Shown here: piece by piece, positions 43,384-51,888 of the stretch
Position numbering within the stretch: position 1 is the stretch's first letter
How the letters are laid out: the number at the start of each line of letters is the position of its first letter
Assembly: GCF_900112425.1 (NCBI RefSeq)
Contig: NZ_FOLP01000024.1
Location: forward strand, 1 to 64,000
Reading direction: 5' to 3'
DNA length: 64,000 nucleotides
DNA from: Variovorax sp. OK212
Lineage (GTDB): Bacteria > Pseudomonadota > Gammaproteobacteria > Burkholderiales > Burkholderiaceae_C
The notes under the pieces: model-generated
Databases searched by the model: none
Told to the model about the DNA's origin: nothing
What the model saw: only the letters and a program-made list of their open reading frames with translations
Translations under genes and position numbers: made by a program

Positions 43384-43918
43384 TGCTGGCCCCGCCGCTA
43401 ATCAGCGCAAGCTTTGCCCTCAGCTCAGCGAGCACGCCGGGTTCGCTGATGCCGAATTCCTGGTGCGTCTTGATGAGGCTGTCCCGGCACCACTCCGGCC
43501 AATCCGAGTCGTCATCATCTACAGCTACCCAGTTGCGCGGCTGCCGTTGAAGGACATCTGCCCAAACCTGCATCCCCCGTGGCGTCGCCGCAAAAGCACG
43601 TCGGTTCATGCCGTGCTCATATGTGGCGCCGATGACCCGCTCTCGTAGTGAGGCCGGCAAAGGTTTCAGAGATGCCTCAAGCCCGTACCTTAGAACCCAC
43701 GTTGTGGAAAGCACGATGCGGATTGCAGGGTAGGGTTGCAGAACTGCTGCCAGCAGCTCCGCGTGCTGAAACAATGTGAAGCTGCCGGCAGCCTTGATGA
43801 ACGGTCCTTGTGTCGGGTCCCACCACACGTTCTCGTGATGTAACGCTCCGTCATAGTCCAGGAAAAGCAACAACTCGTCTCGCCCGCGGACTGCGTCTGC
43901 TGCCGGACGTGCCGTCAT
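43373..43918 (-). CDS. HAD-superfamily protein, RNA-repair associated type (second)
   Basis: This 181-residue HAD-fold protein has motif I LLFLDYDGALHHE, motif II-like VLSTTW and motif IV-like VAVDDDDSDWPEW. This compact form matches the HAD domains described with multidomain RNA-repair (Swiss-army-knife) proteins. The start at 43,918 gives a four-base ATGA overlap with the preceding gene and is preferred over 43,948. It is a probable phosphatase acting on RNA ends or cyclic phosphates to prepare them for ligation or clean-up with KptA. Confidence 0.72.
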   Translation of the reverse strand: MTARPAADAVRGRDELLLFLDYDGALHHENVWWDPTQGPFIKAAGSFTLFQHAELLAAVLQPYPAIRIVLSTTWVLRYGLEASLKPLPASLRERVIGATYEHGMNRRAFAATPRGMQVWADVLQRQPRNWVAVDDDDSDWPEWCRDSLIKTHQEFGISEPGVLAELRAKLALISGGASNAA

Positions 43919-44127
43919 TCTCGGGCCCCTTTCGGCATACACCACCATGCCGGGAATGCCTCAGCCGTCAGGTGCATGTCCGCGGCACTAGGGTAGTGAC
44001 GCAGCAGCATCCGCCCGTAGTTCTGGAGTGACTCAGGCGACTCGTGGCTCATGAGGCCTGCGGCGAGAGCTACGAGGAATTTCCTGGTCTCAAGCACAGC
44101 GCGAGTGCGTTCATCGGGCACGGTCAT
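43915..44127 (-). CDS. BPSL0761-like small protein
   Basis: This 70-residue protein starts MTVPDERTRAVLETRKFLVA and contains ESLQNYGRMLLRHYPSAADM, the pattern of small BPSL0761-family proteins of betaproteobacteria, which have no known function. It overlaps the neighbours on both sides by four bases, so it is a true operon member and probably a partner or regulator of the repair enzymes. Confidence 0.65.
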   Translation of the reverse strand: MTVPDERTRAVLETRKFLVALAAGLMSHESPESLQNYGRMLLRHYPSAADMHLTAEAFPAWWCMPKGARE

Positions 44128-44738
44128 ACGACCCCCGAAATCGCTTCTCTGCGCAGCTCGAACGCGGTGCGTAGCAGGGCATATTCCGCGTCGGTCAGGC
44201 CGACTGACTCGGTGCAGAGCACTATGAACGGAAGATTCTCCGGAGGCTGGCCTATGTCAAGTCCGGTGCCAGAGCGGTAGTCGTCTAAAACCACCCAGTT
44301 GTTGGCCTCCAGATGGGTGTCCAGCCATGCCTTGATTTCAGTCCAACGGAGCTGTCGCCTCGGGCCCTTCGGTGTGGACATGTCTGGATGAAGGTTTGCG
44401 TCGACGAAGTCGAGCGCGCTTAGCTGCAGCATCCTCCGCAGGAGGTGGTCTTCCATAAGCCACCACCAATCTGAGGAAATCACATACAGGGGCTCAAATT
44501 CGTCGTGGATTGCCCGCAGCAAGGCGACCGCATCTGGAAGCAGGAGCGTCTGCCAGAGGTCAGGGGGGGCGCCGCGCGAAGCATCCGGCTCTGCCAAGCC
44601 CGGTGCTGCAAACGCCTGAGCGACGTCATAGCCCCCATACGGCGCGCTCAGGCACAGGACGTCATCGATGTCCAGGAAAAGGACCGTGCGATGAGGAGCG
44701 GCCAGTCTGACGGCAAGGGTGTTTTTGCTCTCGAACAT
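44124..44738 (-). CDS. HAD-superfamily protein, RNA-repair associated type (first)
   Basis: This 204-residue HAD protein is the first gene of the operon. Motif I is VLFLDIDDVLCLSAPYGGYD, the motif II region is LYVISSDWWWL, and the acidic motif IV is WVVLDDYRSGTGLD. It resembles the second HAD gene in plan but is divergent, so the operon carries two distinct phosphatase-like proteins, possibly for 3' and 5' ends. A GGGGGA site precedes the ATG. Note Asp-Ile-Asp in motif I, the canonical nucleophile arrangement. Confidence 0.72.
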   Translation of the reverse strand: MFESKNTLAVRLAAPHRTVLFLDIDDVLCLSAPYGGYDVAQAFAAPGLAEPDASRGAPPDLWQTLLLPDAVALLRAIHDEFEPLYVISSDWWWLMEDHLLRRMLQLSALDFVDANLHPDMSTPKGPRRQLRWTEIKAWLDTHLEANNWVVLDDYRSGTGLDIGQPPENLPFIVLCTESVGLTDAEYALLRTAFELRREAISGVV

Positions 44739-45106
44739 TGCGTCCCCCGAGGCGGCTGCACCGACTAGGCCCGCTCGGTCTGGGAGGGGCCGATGCAGGG
44801 CGACAAGCGGGGCACTTTGAGCCCTGGTGCCATGGGCTTGAACGTCAGCCTCATCATCGCGAATCCCCTTTGAAGCAAGGAATGAGTCACCATAGTTGGT
44901 CAGGTGATAGATGTCAACAGAGTAGAAGCATGCATCTCTGTCGGGCGGATTTTGTGCTTGGAGAACGTCGGGCGACTCGACCTAACAGTTATATAGAAAT
45001 CGTCCTTCGTGTAAACGGAAAATCCTCAATCTTGTTTAGAGACGTTTAGACCGCGTGAAGGTTCAACGCTATAGCTTTTGAGATTTCCTTGGGAGATGAT
45101 GTTTAG
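44739..45106. promoter_or_regulatory. Divergent region, RNA-repair operon / XRE regulator
   Basis: About 370 bases with no supported coding frame separate the divergent HAD and XRE genes. The right part is AT-rich and has three GTTTAGA-like words (near 45,035, 45,046 and 45,100), two of them 11 bases apart, which could be binding sites for the XRE protein. Confidence 0.4.
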
Positions 45107-45358
45107 ATGACTAAGCACCTCAAACAGCCGCACGTCCGTGAGGTCCTTGCTTGGAATGTCCAAAGCATCCGGCTGGAACTCGGACTTTCCCAAGAAAAGC
45201 TCGGCGAACTAGCTGGTTTTCACCGGACGTACGTGAGTCAAGTGGAACGGCGTGTGACTAACATCACTGCGGACAATCTTCAGCGCCTTGCAGACGTGCT
45301 TTCGGTGCCAGTGGCCCGTCTTTTTCAGCTGCCACCGAGCGACTTGCGGAAGACGTGA
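45107..45358 (+). CDS. XRE-family helix-turn-helix regulator
   Basis: This 83-residue protein is one Cro/C1-type HTH domain: IRLELGLSQEKLGELAGFHR and TYVSQVERRVTNITADNLQR form the helix-turn-helix and its following helices. It has no effector domain. A GGGAGATGATG stretch precedes the ATG. It is the last gene before the repeat-rich island end and stands divergent to the RNA-repair operon, so it may control that operon or be an orphan methylase-type regulator. Confidence 0.85.
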   Translation: MTKHLKQPHVREVLAWNVQSIRLELGLSQEKLGELAGFHRTYVSQVERRVTNITADNLQRLADVLSVPVARLFQLPPSDLRKT

Positions 45359-45567
45359 CGTCAGTGGTTGAGCCCCGGTGGAGGGATTCCTTGACGCTGA
45401 ACGAGAACGTGGGCGGACAGCTGGCGGCGGCTGGTCGCCGGTAAAGGCACCTCGCTAAGTAAAGAGGGAGCGACGACCTCCGGTTGCCGACGGCGGCTGT
45501 AGGCAATCGCACCGGGGCAGCCGAGATTGCCCGCATGGACGGCGAAACCCTGGCGAAACGGCCTGGG
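45359..45567. other. Noncoding sequence ahead of the island end
   Basis: No gene is supported. The base composition rises towards that of the chromosome. This is the type of terminal noncoding stretch found inside large transposon ends. Confidence 0.4.
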
Positions 45568-45687
45568 AACAAGACTCTTTGTCCTTTTCGGCCGGTTTTG
45601 GGCGCCGGCGACCTTGGCGGGAACAAGACTCTTTGTGCCTGATGTCAAAGGTCAAGACTCTTTGTCGCGGGCCAAGACAGCTTTGTA
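45568..45687 (+). repeat. Direct-repeat array at the island end (putative transposase-binding sites)
   Basis: AAGACTCTTTGT occurs at 45,571-45,582, 45,625-45,636 and 45,654-45,665, and a variant AAGACAGCTTTGT at about 45,674-45,686. The first two share the longer word GGGAACAAGACTCTTTGT. Several unevenly spaced same-direction repeats next to the junction are typical of the ends of Tn7/TnsB-type and related transposons. The comEC frame resumes only a few bases later. Confidence 0.6.
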
Positions 45688-45692
45688 GCTAA

Positions 45693-47339
45693 GCAGACCG
45701 CGCCGGCTGGGACGTGTTCCGCGCCACCGGTGTCGCCCACCTGATGTCGATCTCCGGTCTGCACATCACGATGTTCGCCTGGCTCGCCACCCACGTCGTC
45801 GGGTGGCTCTGGCGGCGCAGCACGCGGCTCATGCTGCGCGTGCCCGCGCAACAGGCCGCGCTGGCCGGCGGCGTGCTGCTGGCCGCGCTCTACGCCCTTT
45901 TCAGCGGTTGGGGCGTGCCTTCGCAGCGCACGGTATGGATGCTCGCGGCCGTCGCCTTGCTGCGCCTCACCGGCCGGCGCTGGCCCTGGCCGCACGTGTG
46001 GCTGCTGACCGCGGCCGTGGTGGTGGCGGCCGACCCGTGGGCGCTGATGCAGGCCGGGTTCTGGCTCAGCTTCGTGGCGGTGGGCGTGCTGTTCGCCACC
46101 GATGCCTCCGTGCCGGGCGAGAAGAGGTCGGGCATGTCCGGCGCATCGTGGCGCCTCTGGCAGTTCTTTCGCGAGCAATGGGTCATCACGCTTGCCATCA
46201 CGCCGTTGAGCCTGCTGCTGTTCCAGCAGGTCTCGCTCGTGGGCCTGCTGGCCAATGCCGTCGCCATTCCGTGGGTCACGCTGGTCATCACGCCGCTGGC
46301 CATGCTCGGGATGGCGGTGGCGCCGCTGTGGGACCTGGCCGCGCGCGCCGTGCAGTGGCTCACGGTGCTGCTGCAATGGCTGGCGGCCTGGCCGTACGCC
46401 ACGCTGTCGATGGCCGCGCCGCCCTGGTGGATGGCGGCTTCCGGCGTGGCGGGTGGCGCGCTGCTCGCCATGCGGCTGCCGTGGTCGGTGCGCGGGCTCG
46501 GCGTGCCGCTGCTGTTGCCGGTGCTGCTGTGGCAGCCGCCGCGGCCCGCGGTGGGCGAGTTCGAACTGCTCGGGGCCGACATCGGTCAGGGCAATGCCGT
46601 GCTGGTGCGCACCGCCTCGCACAGCCTGCTGTACGACACCGGCCCGCGCTACAACCTCGAGAGCGACGCCGGCCACCGCGTGCTGGTGCCGCTGCTGCGT
46701 GCCCTCGGCGAGCGGCTCGACCTGCTGGTGCTGAGCCACCGCGACACCGACCACACCGGCGGTGCGCCCGCCGTGCTCGCGATGCAGCCGCAGGCCGCGC
46801 TGCTGAGCTCCATCGAGACCTCGCACCCGCTGCAGGCCGTGCGCCCGGCGCGGCGCTGCGAAGCGGGGCAGCGCTGGAGCTGGGACGGCGTGCACTTCGA
46901 GGTGCTCCACCCGTTCGATGCCGACTACCGCAACCTCACCAAGCCCAACGCGGTGTCGTGCGTGCTGCGCATCGGCAACGGCCGCGCGACGGCGCTGCTG
47001 GCCGGCGACATCGAGCGGCTGCAGGAGGCCGCGCTGGTCGCGCGCGTGCCCGGCGCGTTGCGCGCCGACCTGCTGCTGGTGCCCCACCACGGCAGCAAGA
47101 CCTCGTCGGGCGACGCCTTCCTCGATGCGGTCGGCCCGCGCATTGCGCTGGTTCAGGCCGGCTATCGCAACCGCTTCGGTCATCCCACGGCCGAGGTGCT
47201 GGCGCGTTATGCGGCGCGCGGCGTGCGGGTGGCCGACAGCCCGCGCTGCGGCGCCGCGCACTGGCGCAGCACCGCACCCGGCGAACTGGGCTGCGAGCGC
47301 GAGCGCCAAGCGCGCTACTGGCAGCACCGCGTGCCCTGA
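45693..47339 (+). pseudogene. comEC: comEC/rec2, N-terminus lost at the island junction
   Basis: From the first codon after an in-frame TAA the frame reads ADRAGWDVFRATGVAHLMSI, the start of the conserved ComEC competence domain. It continues through several membrane helices (VWLLTAAVVVAADPWALMQA) into a metallo-beta-lactamase-like domain with LSHRDTDHTGG. About 548 codons remain; full-length proteins of this family are roughly 750-850 residues, so the OB-like and first membrane parts are missing. ComEC forms the inner-membrane DNA channel for natural transformation, so this allele should be non-functional unless the rest is rebuilt. Codon use and GC match the chromosome, unlike the left side. 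Confidence 0.85.
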
Positions 47340-47495
47340 AGCGCGCCGCGGTGCCCGGCACCGGGTTTCGGGTTTTCCCTTGAAAAGTTTCGCTGGCGGC
47401 AACTTTATTGCGTTTGCTTGACCCGGGCCTGCGCCGGTTCTCCAATGGCTCTGCAATCACGGTTCCGAAGATTGAAACAACGAAGAGACAAGCCG

Positions 47496-48386
47496 ATGAC
47501 CGCCCGACCTCGTTCCGTTGCCTCCGTGCTGACCCACAGCGCCACCGAGCCGACCTCGTCGGTCGAGCGGGCCTGCCGCATCCTGCGTGCGCTCTCCGAC
47601 CCCGGCGTCACGCGCCTCACCGACATCGCCCTGGCCACCGGCCTCGACAAGACCACCGTGCTGCGGGTGGTCGAGGTGCTGATGCGCGACGGCTTCGTGG
47701 TGCGCGACGCGCAGACCAAGCACTACAGCCTGGGCGCCGAGCTGCTGGTGCTCGGCGCGGCGGCGCTGGCGCGCTTCGACCCGCGGCCGCTGGTGCGCCC
47801 CAGCCTGCTGCGCCTCACGGGCACCTTCGAAGACAGCGTGATCCTCTCGATTCCGAGCGGCATCGAGTCGCTGTGCGTCGATGTGGAAGAGGGCCGCTTC
47901 CCGATCCGTGCCAACTACCTTTCCGTGGGCAGCCGCCGGCCGCTGGGCGCGGGTGCCGGCAGCCTCGCGTTGCTCGCGTGGATGCCCGACGCCGAGCGGC
48001 AGGCCGCATTGGCCGTGATCGCGCCGCAGCTGCAGCAGCGCTACCCGCGCATCACCATCGACTTGCTCGAGACCCGTGCGCGCGAAGCCCGCGAGCGCGG
48101 CTACGCGGTGCTGCTCGACGTGGTGGTCGAGCGCATGGGCGGCATTGCCGCGCCCATCCTCGGCGCCGACGGCCGCCCCGTAGCCGCCATCAGCATCGCC
48201 GCGCTCAACGACCGCATCACCTCGCGCGAGGCCGAACTGGCCAAGGCGCTCAAGCGCGAGTGCGCCACCTGCGAGGTGCTGTGGAGCGGTGCCGCGCACC
48301 AGAGCGCACTGGCCACGCGGACGACACGAACCACGCGGACCACCCGCACGACTGCCGCCGGTGGCCGCCGCAGCCCGGTGCACTGA
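47496..48386 (+). CDS. IclR-family transcriptional regulator
   Basis: This 296-residue protein has the N-terminal winged helix (VERACRILRALSDPGVTRL, then TDIALATGLDKTTVLRVVEV) and the C-terminal effector domain (GAGAGSLALLAWMPDAERQA). ATG at 47,496 with GAAGAGA ahead fits the family length; frames upstream extend without support. The C-terminus ends in an unusual Arg-Thr-Thr repeat tract. It lies three bases before the thiolase-like gene and is likely the local regulator of the CoA-ester operon. Confidence 0.88.
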   Translation: MTARPRSVASVLTHSATEPTSSVERACRILRALSDPGVTRLTDIALATGLDKTTVLRVVEVLMRDGFVVRDAQTKHYSLGAELLVLGAAALARFDPRPLVRPSLLRLTGTFEDSVILSIPSGIESLCVDVEEGRFPIRANYLSVGSRRPLGAGAGSLALLAWMPDAERQAALAVIAPQLQQRYPRITIDLLETRAREARERGYAVLLDVVVERMGGIAAPILGADGRPVAAISIAALNDRITSREAELAKALKRECATCEVLWSGAAHQSALATRTTRTTRTTRTTAAGGRRSPVH

Positions 48387-48388
48387 GC

Positions 48389-49543
48389 ATGAGCCTGCCA
48401 ACCGCTCACCTCGTCGGCGCCGGCAACACCGCCTTCGGCCGCCATGAAGGCCAGGGCGCGCTCGACCTCATGGCCGGCGCCGCGCAGCAGGCGCTCGACT
48501 CGGCCGGCCTGCGCCGCGCCGACATCGACGGCGTGCTGTGCGGCTACGCGACCACGCTGCCGCACCTGATGATCTCCACGCTCTTCTGCGAGCGCTTTTC
48601 GCTGCGGCCGGCCTGCGCGCACAGCCTGCAGCTCGGCGGCGCCACCGGCGGCGCCATGCTGATGCTGGCGCGCGACCTGGTGCGCGCCGGGCGTTGCCGC
48701 AACGTGCTGGTGGTGGCCGGCGAGAACCGGCTCAGCGGCCAGTCGCGCGACAGCGCCATCCAGACCCTGGCGCAGGTGGGCGACGCCGACTTCGAGGTGC
48801 CCAACGGCGCCTCGGTGCCGGCCTACTACGGCCTGCTGGCCTCGCGCTACCTGCACGAGACCGGCACGCGAGAGGCCGACCTGGCCGAGCTTGCCGTGCT
48901 GATGCGCGCCAACGCGGCAGGCCACCCCGACGCGCACCTGCGTGCGCCGATCTCGGTGAGCGACGTGCTCGCCTCCAAGCCCATTGCCGCGCCGCTCAAG
49001 TTGCTCGACTGCTGCCCCATCTCCGACGGCGCCATGGCGCTGGTGGTGTCGTCGTCTTCGCGCGGGGAGGCCGGCGTGGCGATGGCCGGCGCCGGCCAGG
49101 CGCACCGCCACCAGCACCTGAGCGCGATGGCCGACGTCATGCAGTGCGGCGCGGCCGAAGCCGCGCAGCGCGCCTTCGCCGAGGCCGGGCTGGGCGTGGA
49201 CGACATCGACTGCCTGGGCATCTACGACTCGTTCACCATCACCCTGGCCATGCTGCTCGAGGAGATCGGCTTCGCACCGCGCGGCGGCGCCGCGCAGCGC
49301 GTGCGCAACGGCGACTTCCACCCCGACGGCCCGTTGCCGCTCAACACGCACGGCGGCCTGCTGTCCTTCGGCCACTGCGGCGTGGCGGGCGGCATGGCGC
49401 ACACGGTCGAGGCCTTCCGCCAGATGACGGGGCAGGCCGGCAGCCGGCAGCTGCGGCGTCCGCGCCATGCGTTCGTGCACGCGGACGGCGGCGTGATGTC
49501 CTCGCACGTGAGCCTGGTGCTGTCGAATGGAGCTGCCGCATGA
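48389..49543 (+). CDS. Thiolase-like / acetyl-CoA acetyltransferase-family protein
   Basis: This 384-residue member of the non-decarboxylating thiolase-like (SCP2-type) group has the N-terminal PTAHLVGAGNTAFGRHEG, LVVAGENRLSGQ, and the C-terminal NTHGGLLSFGHCGVAGG, whose His/Cys positions fit the catalytic residues. Such proteins typically pair with a small DUF35-type OB-fold protein, as here (ATGA overlap). Together they cleave or form carbon-carbon bonds of CoA thioesters, as in steroid side-chain or aromatic/branched acid degradation. The substrate is unknown. Confidence 0.85.
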   Translation: MSLPTAHLVGAGNTAFGRHEGQGALDLMAGAAQQALDSAGLRRADIDGVLCGYATTLPHLMISTLFCERFSLRPACAHSLQLGGATGGAMLMLARDLVRAGRCRNVLVVAGENRLSGQSRDSAIQTLAQVGDADFEVPNGASVPAYYGLLASRYLHETGTREADLAELAVLMRANAAGHPDAHLRAPISVSDVLASKPIAAPLKLLDCCPISDGAMALVVSSSSRGEAGVAMAGAGQAHRHQHLSAMADVMQCGAAEAAQRAFAEAGLGVDDIDCLGIYDSFTITLAMLLEEIGFAPRGGAAQRVRNGDFHPDGPLPLNTHGGLLSFGHCGVAGGMAHTVEAFRQMTGQAGSRQLRRPRHAFVHADGGVMSSHVSLVLSNGAAA

Positions 49544-49920
49544 ACGCGCTCGCAGCCCCCTTCGTCGAAGGCCTCGCGCGGCACGAGTTGCGCTACCAGC
49601 GGTGCACCGGTTGCGGCCATGCGCAGACGCTGGCGCGCTACGCCTGCGCCGCCTGCGGCAGCACGCGGCTCGAATGGAAAGCCGCTGCCGGCATGGCCAC
49701 CGTGCACGCGGTCACCGTGGTGGCACGCGCGCCTTCCGACGAGTTCCGCGCGCTCGCGCCGTACACGCTGGTGCTGGTCACGCTCGACGAGGGCCCGCGC
49801 CTCATGGCCCATGCCGCGCCCGGCGTGCGCATCGGCGAGCGCGTGTCGGCGGGCTTCTTCGCGCACGCGGGCCATGTGCTGGTGCGCTTCACGCCAGAGG
49901 CCGAGCCGGCGCCGGACTGA
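49540..49920 (+). CDS. DUF35/OB-fold zinc-ribbon partner of the thiolase
   Basis: This 126-residue protein has the rubredoxin-like zinc ribbon YQRCTGCGHAQ ... YACAACGSTRLEW (four Cys), followed by an OB-fold acyl-CoA-associated domain (PYTLVLVTLDEGPRLMAHAA). Its start overlaps the thiolase stop by four bases. Family members form a complex with thiolase-like or dehydratase-like partners and are needed for their stability or activity. Confidence 0.87.
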   Translation: MNALAAPFVEGLARHELRYQRCTGCGHAQTLARYACAACGSTRLEWKAAAGMATVHAVTVVARAPSDEFRALAPYTLVLVTLDEGPRLMAHAAPGVRIGERVSAGFFAHAGHVLVRFTPEAEPAPD

Positions 49921-49975
49921 GCGGCCACCGCGCGCGCCCGACACGACATCACAACCACAAGCAGGAGACAACCGC

Positions 49976-50983
49976 ATGCATTCGTTCCGATCCTTCGTCC
50001 GGCGGCAGTTGCTGGGTGTTCTGGGCGGGCTGGGCGGCCTGGGCGCCGCCCTGTGCCTCGCCGCCGCGCCCCTGGCCCATGCGCAGGGCTACCCGAACAA
50101 GCCCGTCAAGCTGGTGGTGCCGTACCCGCCGGGCGGGCCCACCGACATCGTGGCGCGCGTGGTGGCGCAGAAGCTGTCGGAGCAGACCGGCCAGCAGTTC
50201 ATCGTCGACAACCGCCCCGGCGCGGGCGGCAACACCGGCGCCGAGCTGGTGGCGCGCAGCGCGCCCGACGGCTACACGCTGCTGATCGCCACCACCGCGC
50301 ATGCGATCAACCCCTCGCTCTTCAAGAACCTGGGCTACAAGCTCACCAAGGACCTGGCGCCGGTGTCGCTGCTCACCAGCGGCCCGCTCGTGATCGTCGC
50401 CAACCCCGAGCTGCCCGCGAAGAATGTGGCCGAGCTCATCGCGCTGGCCAAGGCCAGGCCGGGGCAGCTGAACTTCGCCTCGTCGGGCAACGGCCAGTCG
50501 ACGCACCTCGCGGCCGAGCTGTTCGCCTCGATGGCGGGCGTGAAGATGACGCACATCCCCTACAAGGGCAGCGCGCCGGCGCTCACCGACGTCATGGGCG
50601 GGCAGGCGCAGCTGATGTTCGACACCATGCTCTCGGCCATGCCGCACGTGAAGGGCGGCAAGCTCAAGGCGCTGGCCGTCACCAGCGGCAAGCGGTCGCC
50701 CGCCGCGCCCGACCTGCCGACCGTGGCCGAGTCGGGCCTGCCGGGCTACGAGGCCATCGCCTGGAACGGCCTGCTCGCGCCCGCCGGCACGCCGCCCGAA
50801 GCCATCGCGCGGCTCAGTGCCGAGCTGAAGAAGGCGCTCGCCTTGCCCGAGGTGAAGGACAAGTTCGAGGCACAGGGCTTCGCCGCCGCCTGGAACACGC
50901 CCGAGGCCTTCGGCGGCTTCATGAACGCCGAGGTCGAGAAGTGGGCGCAGGTGGTGAAGGTGTCGGGCGCGACGGTGGACTGA
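49976..50983 (+). CDS. Bug/TctC-family periplasmic solute-binding receptor (first)
   Basis: This 335-residue protein has a signal peptide (LLGVLGGLGGLGAALCLAAA, cleavage near AHAQG) and the Bug-fold signatures PNKPVKLVVPYPPGGPTDIV, VDNRPGAGGNTGAELVARSA and HIPYKGSAPALTDVMGGQAQ. These receptors bind carboxylic acids for TctAB transporters or for sensing. GCAGGAGACA precedes the ATG. No tctA/tctB gene is in the operon, so it must use a transporter coded elsewhere or act as a sensor. Confidence 0.9.
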   Translation: MHSFRSFVRRQLLGVLGGLGGLGAALCLAAAPLAHAQGYPNKPVKLVVPYPPGGPTDIVARVVAQKLSEQTGQQFIVDNRPGAGGNTGAELVARSAPDGYTLLIATTAHAINPSLFKNLGYKLTKDLAPVSLLTSGPLVIVANPELPAKNVAELIALAKARPGQLNFASSGNGQSTHLAAELFASMAGVKMTHIPYKGSAPALTDVMGGQAQLMFDTMLSAMPHVKGGKLKALAVTSGKRSPAAPDLPTVAESGLPGYEAIAWNGLLAPAGTPPEAIARLSAELKKALALPEVKDKFEAQGFAAAWNTPEAFGGFMNAEVEKWAQVVKVSGATVD

Positions 50984-50987
50984 GCCG

Positions 50988-51869
50988 ATGATCGATCCCG
51001 CACGCCTGAAGGCCTGGGCCTTCGCCGACATCTCCCACAGCTACACGGCCGACGACAGCATGCGCTACGCGCTCGCGCTGGGCCTGGGCCGCGACCCGAC
51101 CGACGCGGCGCAGCTGAAGTTCGTCGACGACACCGCTACTGGCATGCCGCTGGCCCTGCCGACGCTGGCCGTGGTGCTGGGCTTTCCGGGCTCCTGGATG
51201 CAGGACCCGGCCACCGGCATCGACTTTGCGCAGATCGTGCACGGCGAAGAGAAAGTGGTGTGGCACCGCCCGCTGCCGGCGGCGGGCACGGTGGTGGCGC
51301 GCCACCGCGTGACGCGCATCGTCGACAAGGGGCCGGGCCGCGGCGCCACCGTCACCTACGACAAGGAGCTGTTCGACGCCGCGAGCGGCCAGGCGCTGGC
51401 CACGGTGACGCACACCACCTTCGCGCGCGGCAACGGCGGCTTCGCCACCGAGGCCGCGCCGGGCGACGCCGCGCCCGAGGCGCCGGCGCCCGTGCCGCAG
51501 CGTGCGCCCGACATCGTGGTCGACATTCCGACGCTGCCGCAGCAGGCCTTGCTCTACCGCCTGTGCGCCGACCGCAACCCGCTGCATTCCGACCCCGGCA
51601 CGGCACGCGCCGCGGGCTTCGAGCGGCCGATTCTTCATGGCCTGTGCACCTGGGGCATGGCCGGGCACGCGGTGCTGGCGCATGCCTGCGGCAACGAGCC
51701 CGCGCGGCTTCGCAGCCTGTTCGCGCGCTTTTCCGCGCCGGTGTTCCCGGGCGAGACCCTGCGCATCGAGATGCACCGCGAAGGGCCGCACGACCTGCAT
51801 TTCAGGGCCCGCGTGCCCGCGCGCGACCGCACCGTGCTCGACCACGGCCATGCGCGCATCGACGCCTGA
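50988..51869 (+). CDS. MaoC-like (double hot-dog) hydratase/dehydratase
   Basis: This 293-residue protein has an N-terminal FAS1/MaoC-type half (IVHGEEKVVWHRPLPAAGTV) and a C-terminal half with the catalytic hot-dog motif YRLCADRNPLHSDPGTARAA, then GFERPILHGLCTWGMAG. Asp and His in this motif are the active-site residues of (R)-specific enoyl-CoA hydratases. It probably hydrates an enoyl-CoA intermediate in the pathway of this operon, complementary to the crotonase-type hydratase downstream. Confidence 0.87.
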   Translation: MIDPARLKAWAFADISHSYTADDSMRYALALGLGRDPTDAAQLKFVDDTATGMPLALPTLAVVLGFPGSWMQDPATGIDFAQIVHGEEKVVWHRPLPAAGTVVARHRVTRIVDKGPGRGATVTYDKELFDAASGQALATVTHTTFARGNGGFATEAAPGDAAPEAPAPVPQRAPDIVVDIPTLPQQALLYRLCADRNPLHSDPGTARAAGFERPILHGLCTWGMAGHAVLAHACGNEPARLRSLFARFSAPVFPGETLRIEMHREGPHDLHFRARVPARDRTVLDHGHARIDA

Positions 51870-51888
51870 TTCAACCGAGGACAAGACC

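Noticed and set aside
45645..47456. 603-codon open frame on the minus strand across comEC
   Set aside because: It is a shadow of a very GC-rich gene; its product is His/Arg/Gln-rich with no domain, while the plus frame is clearly ComEC.
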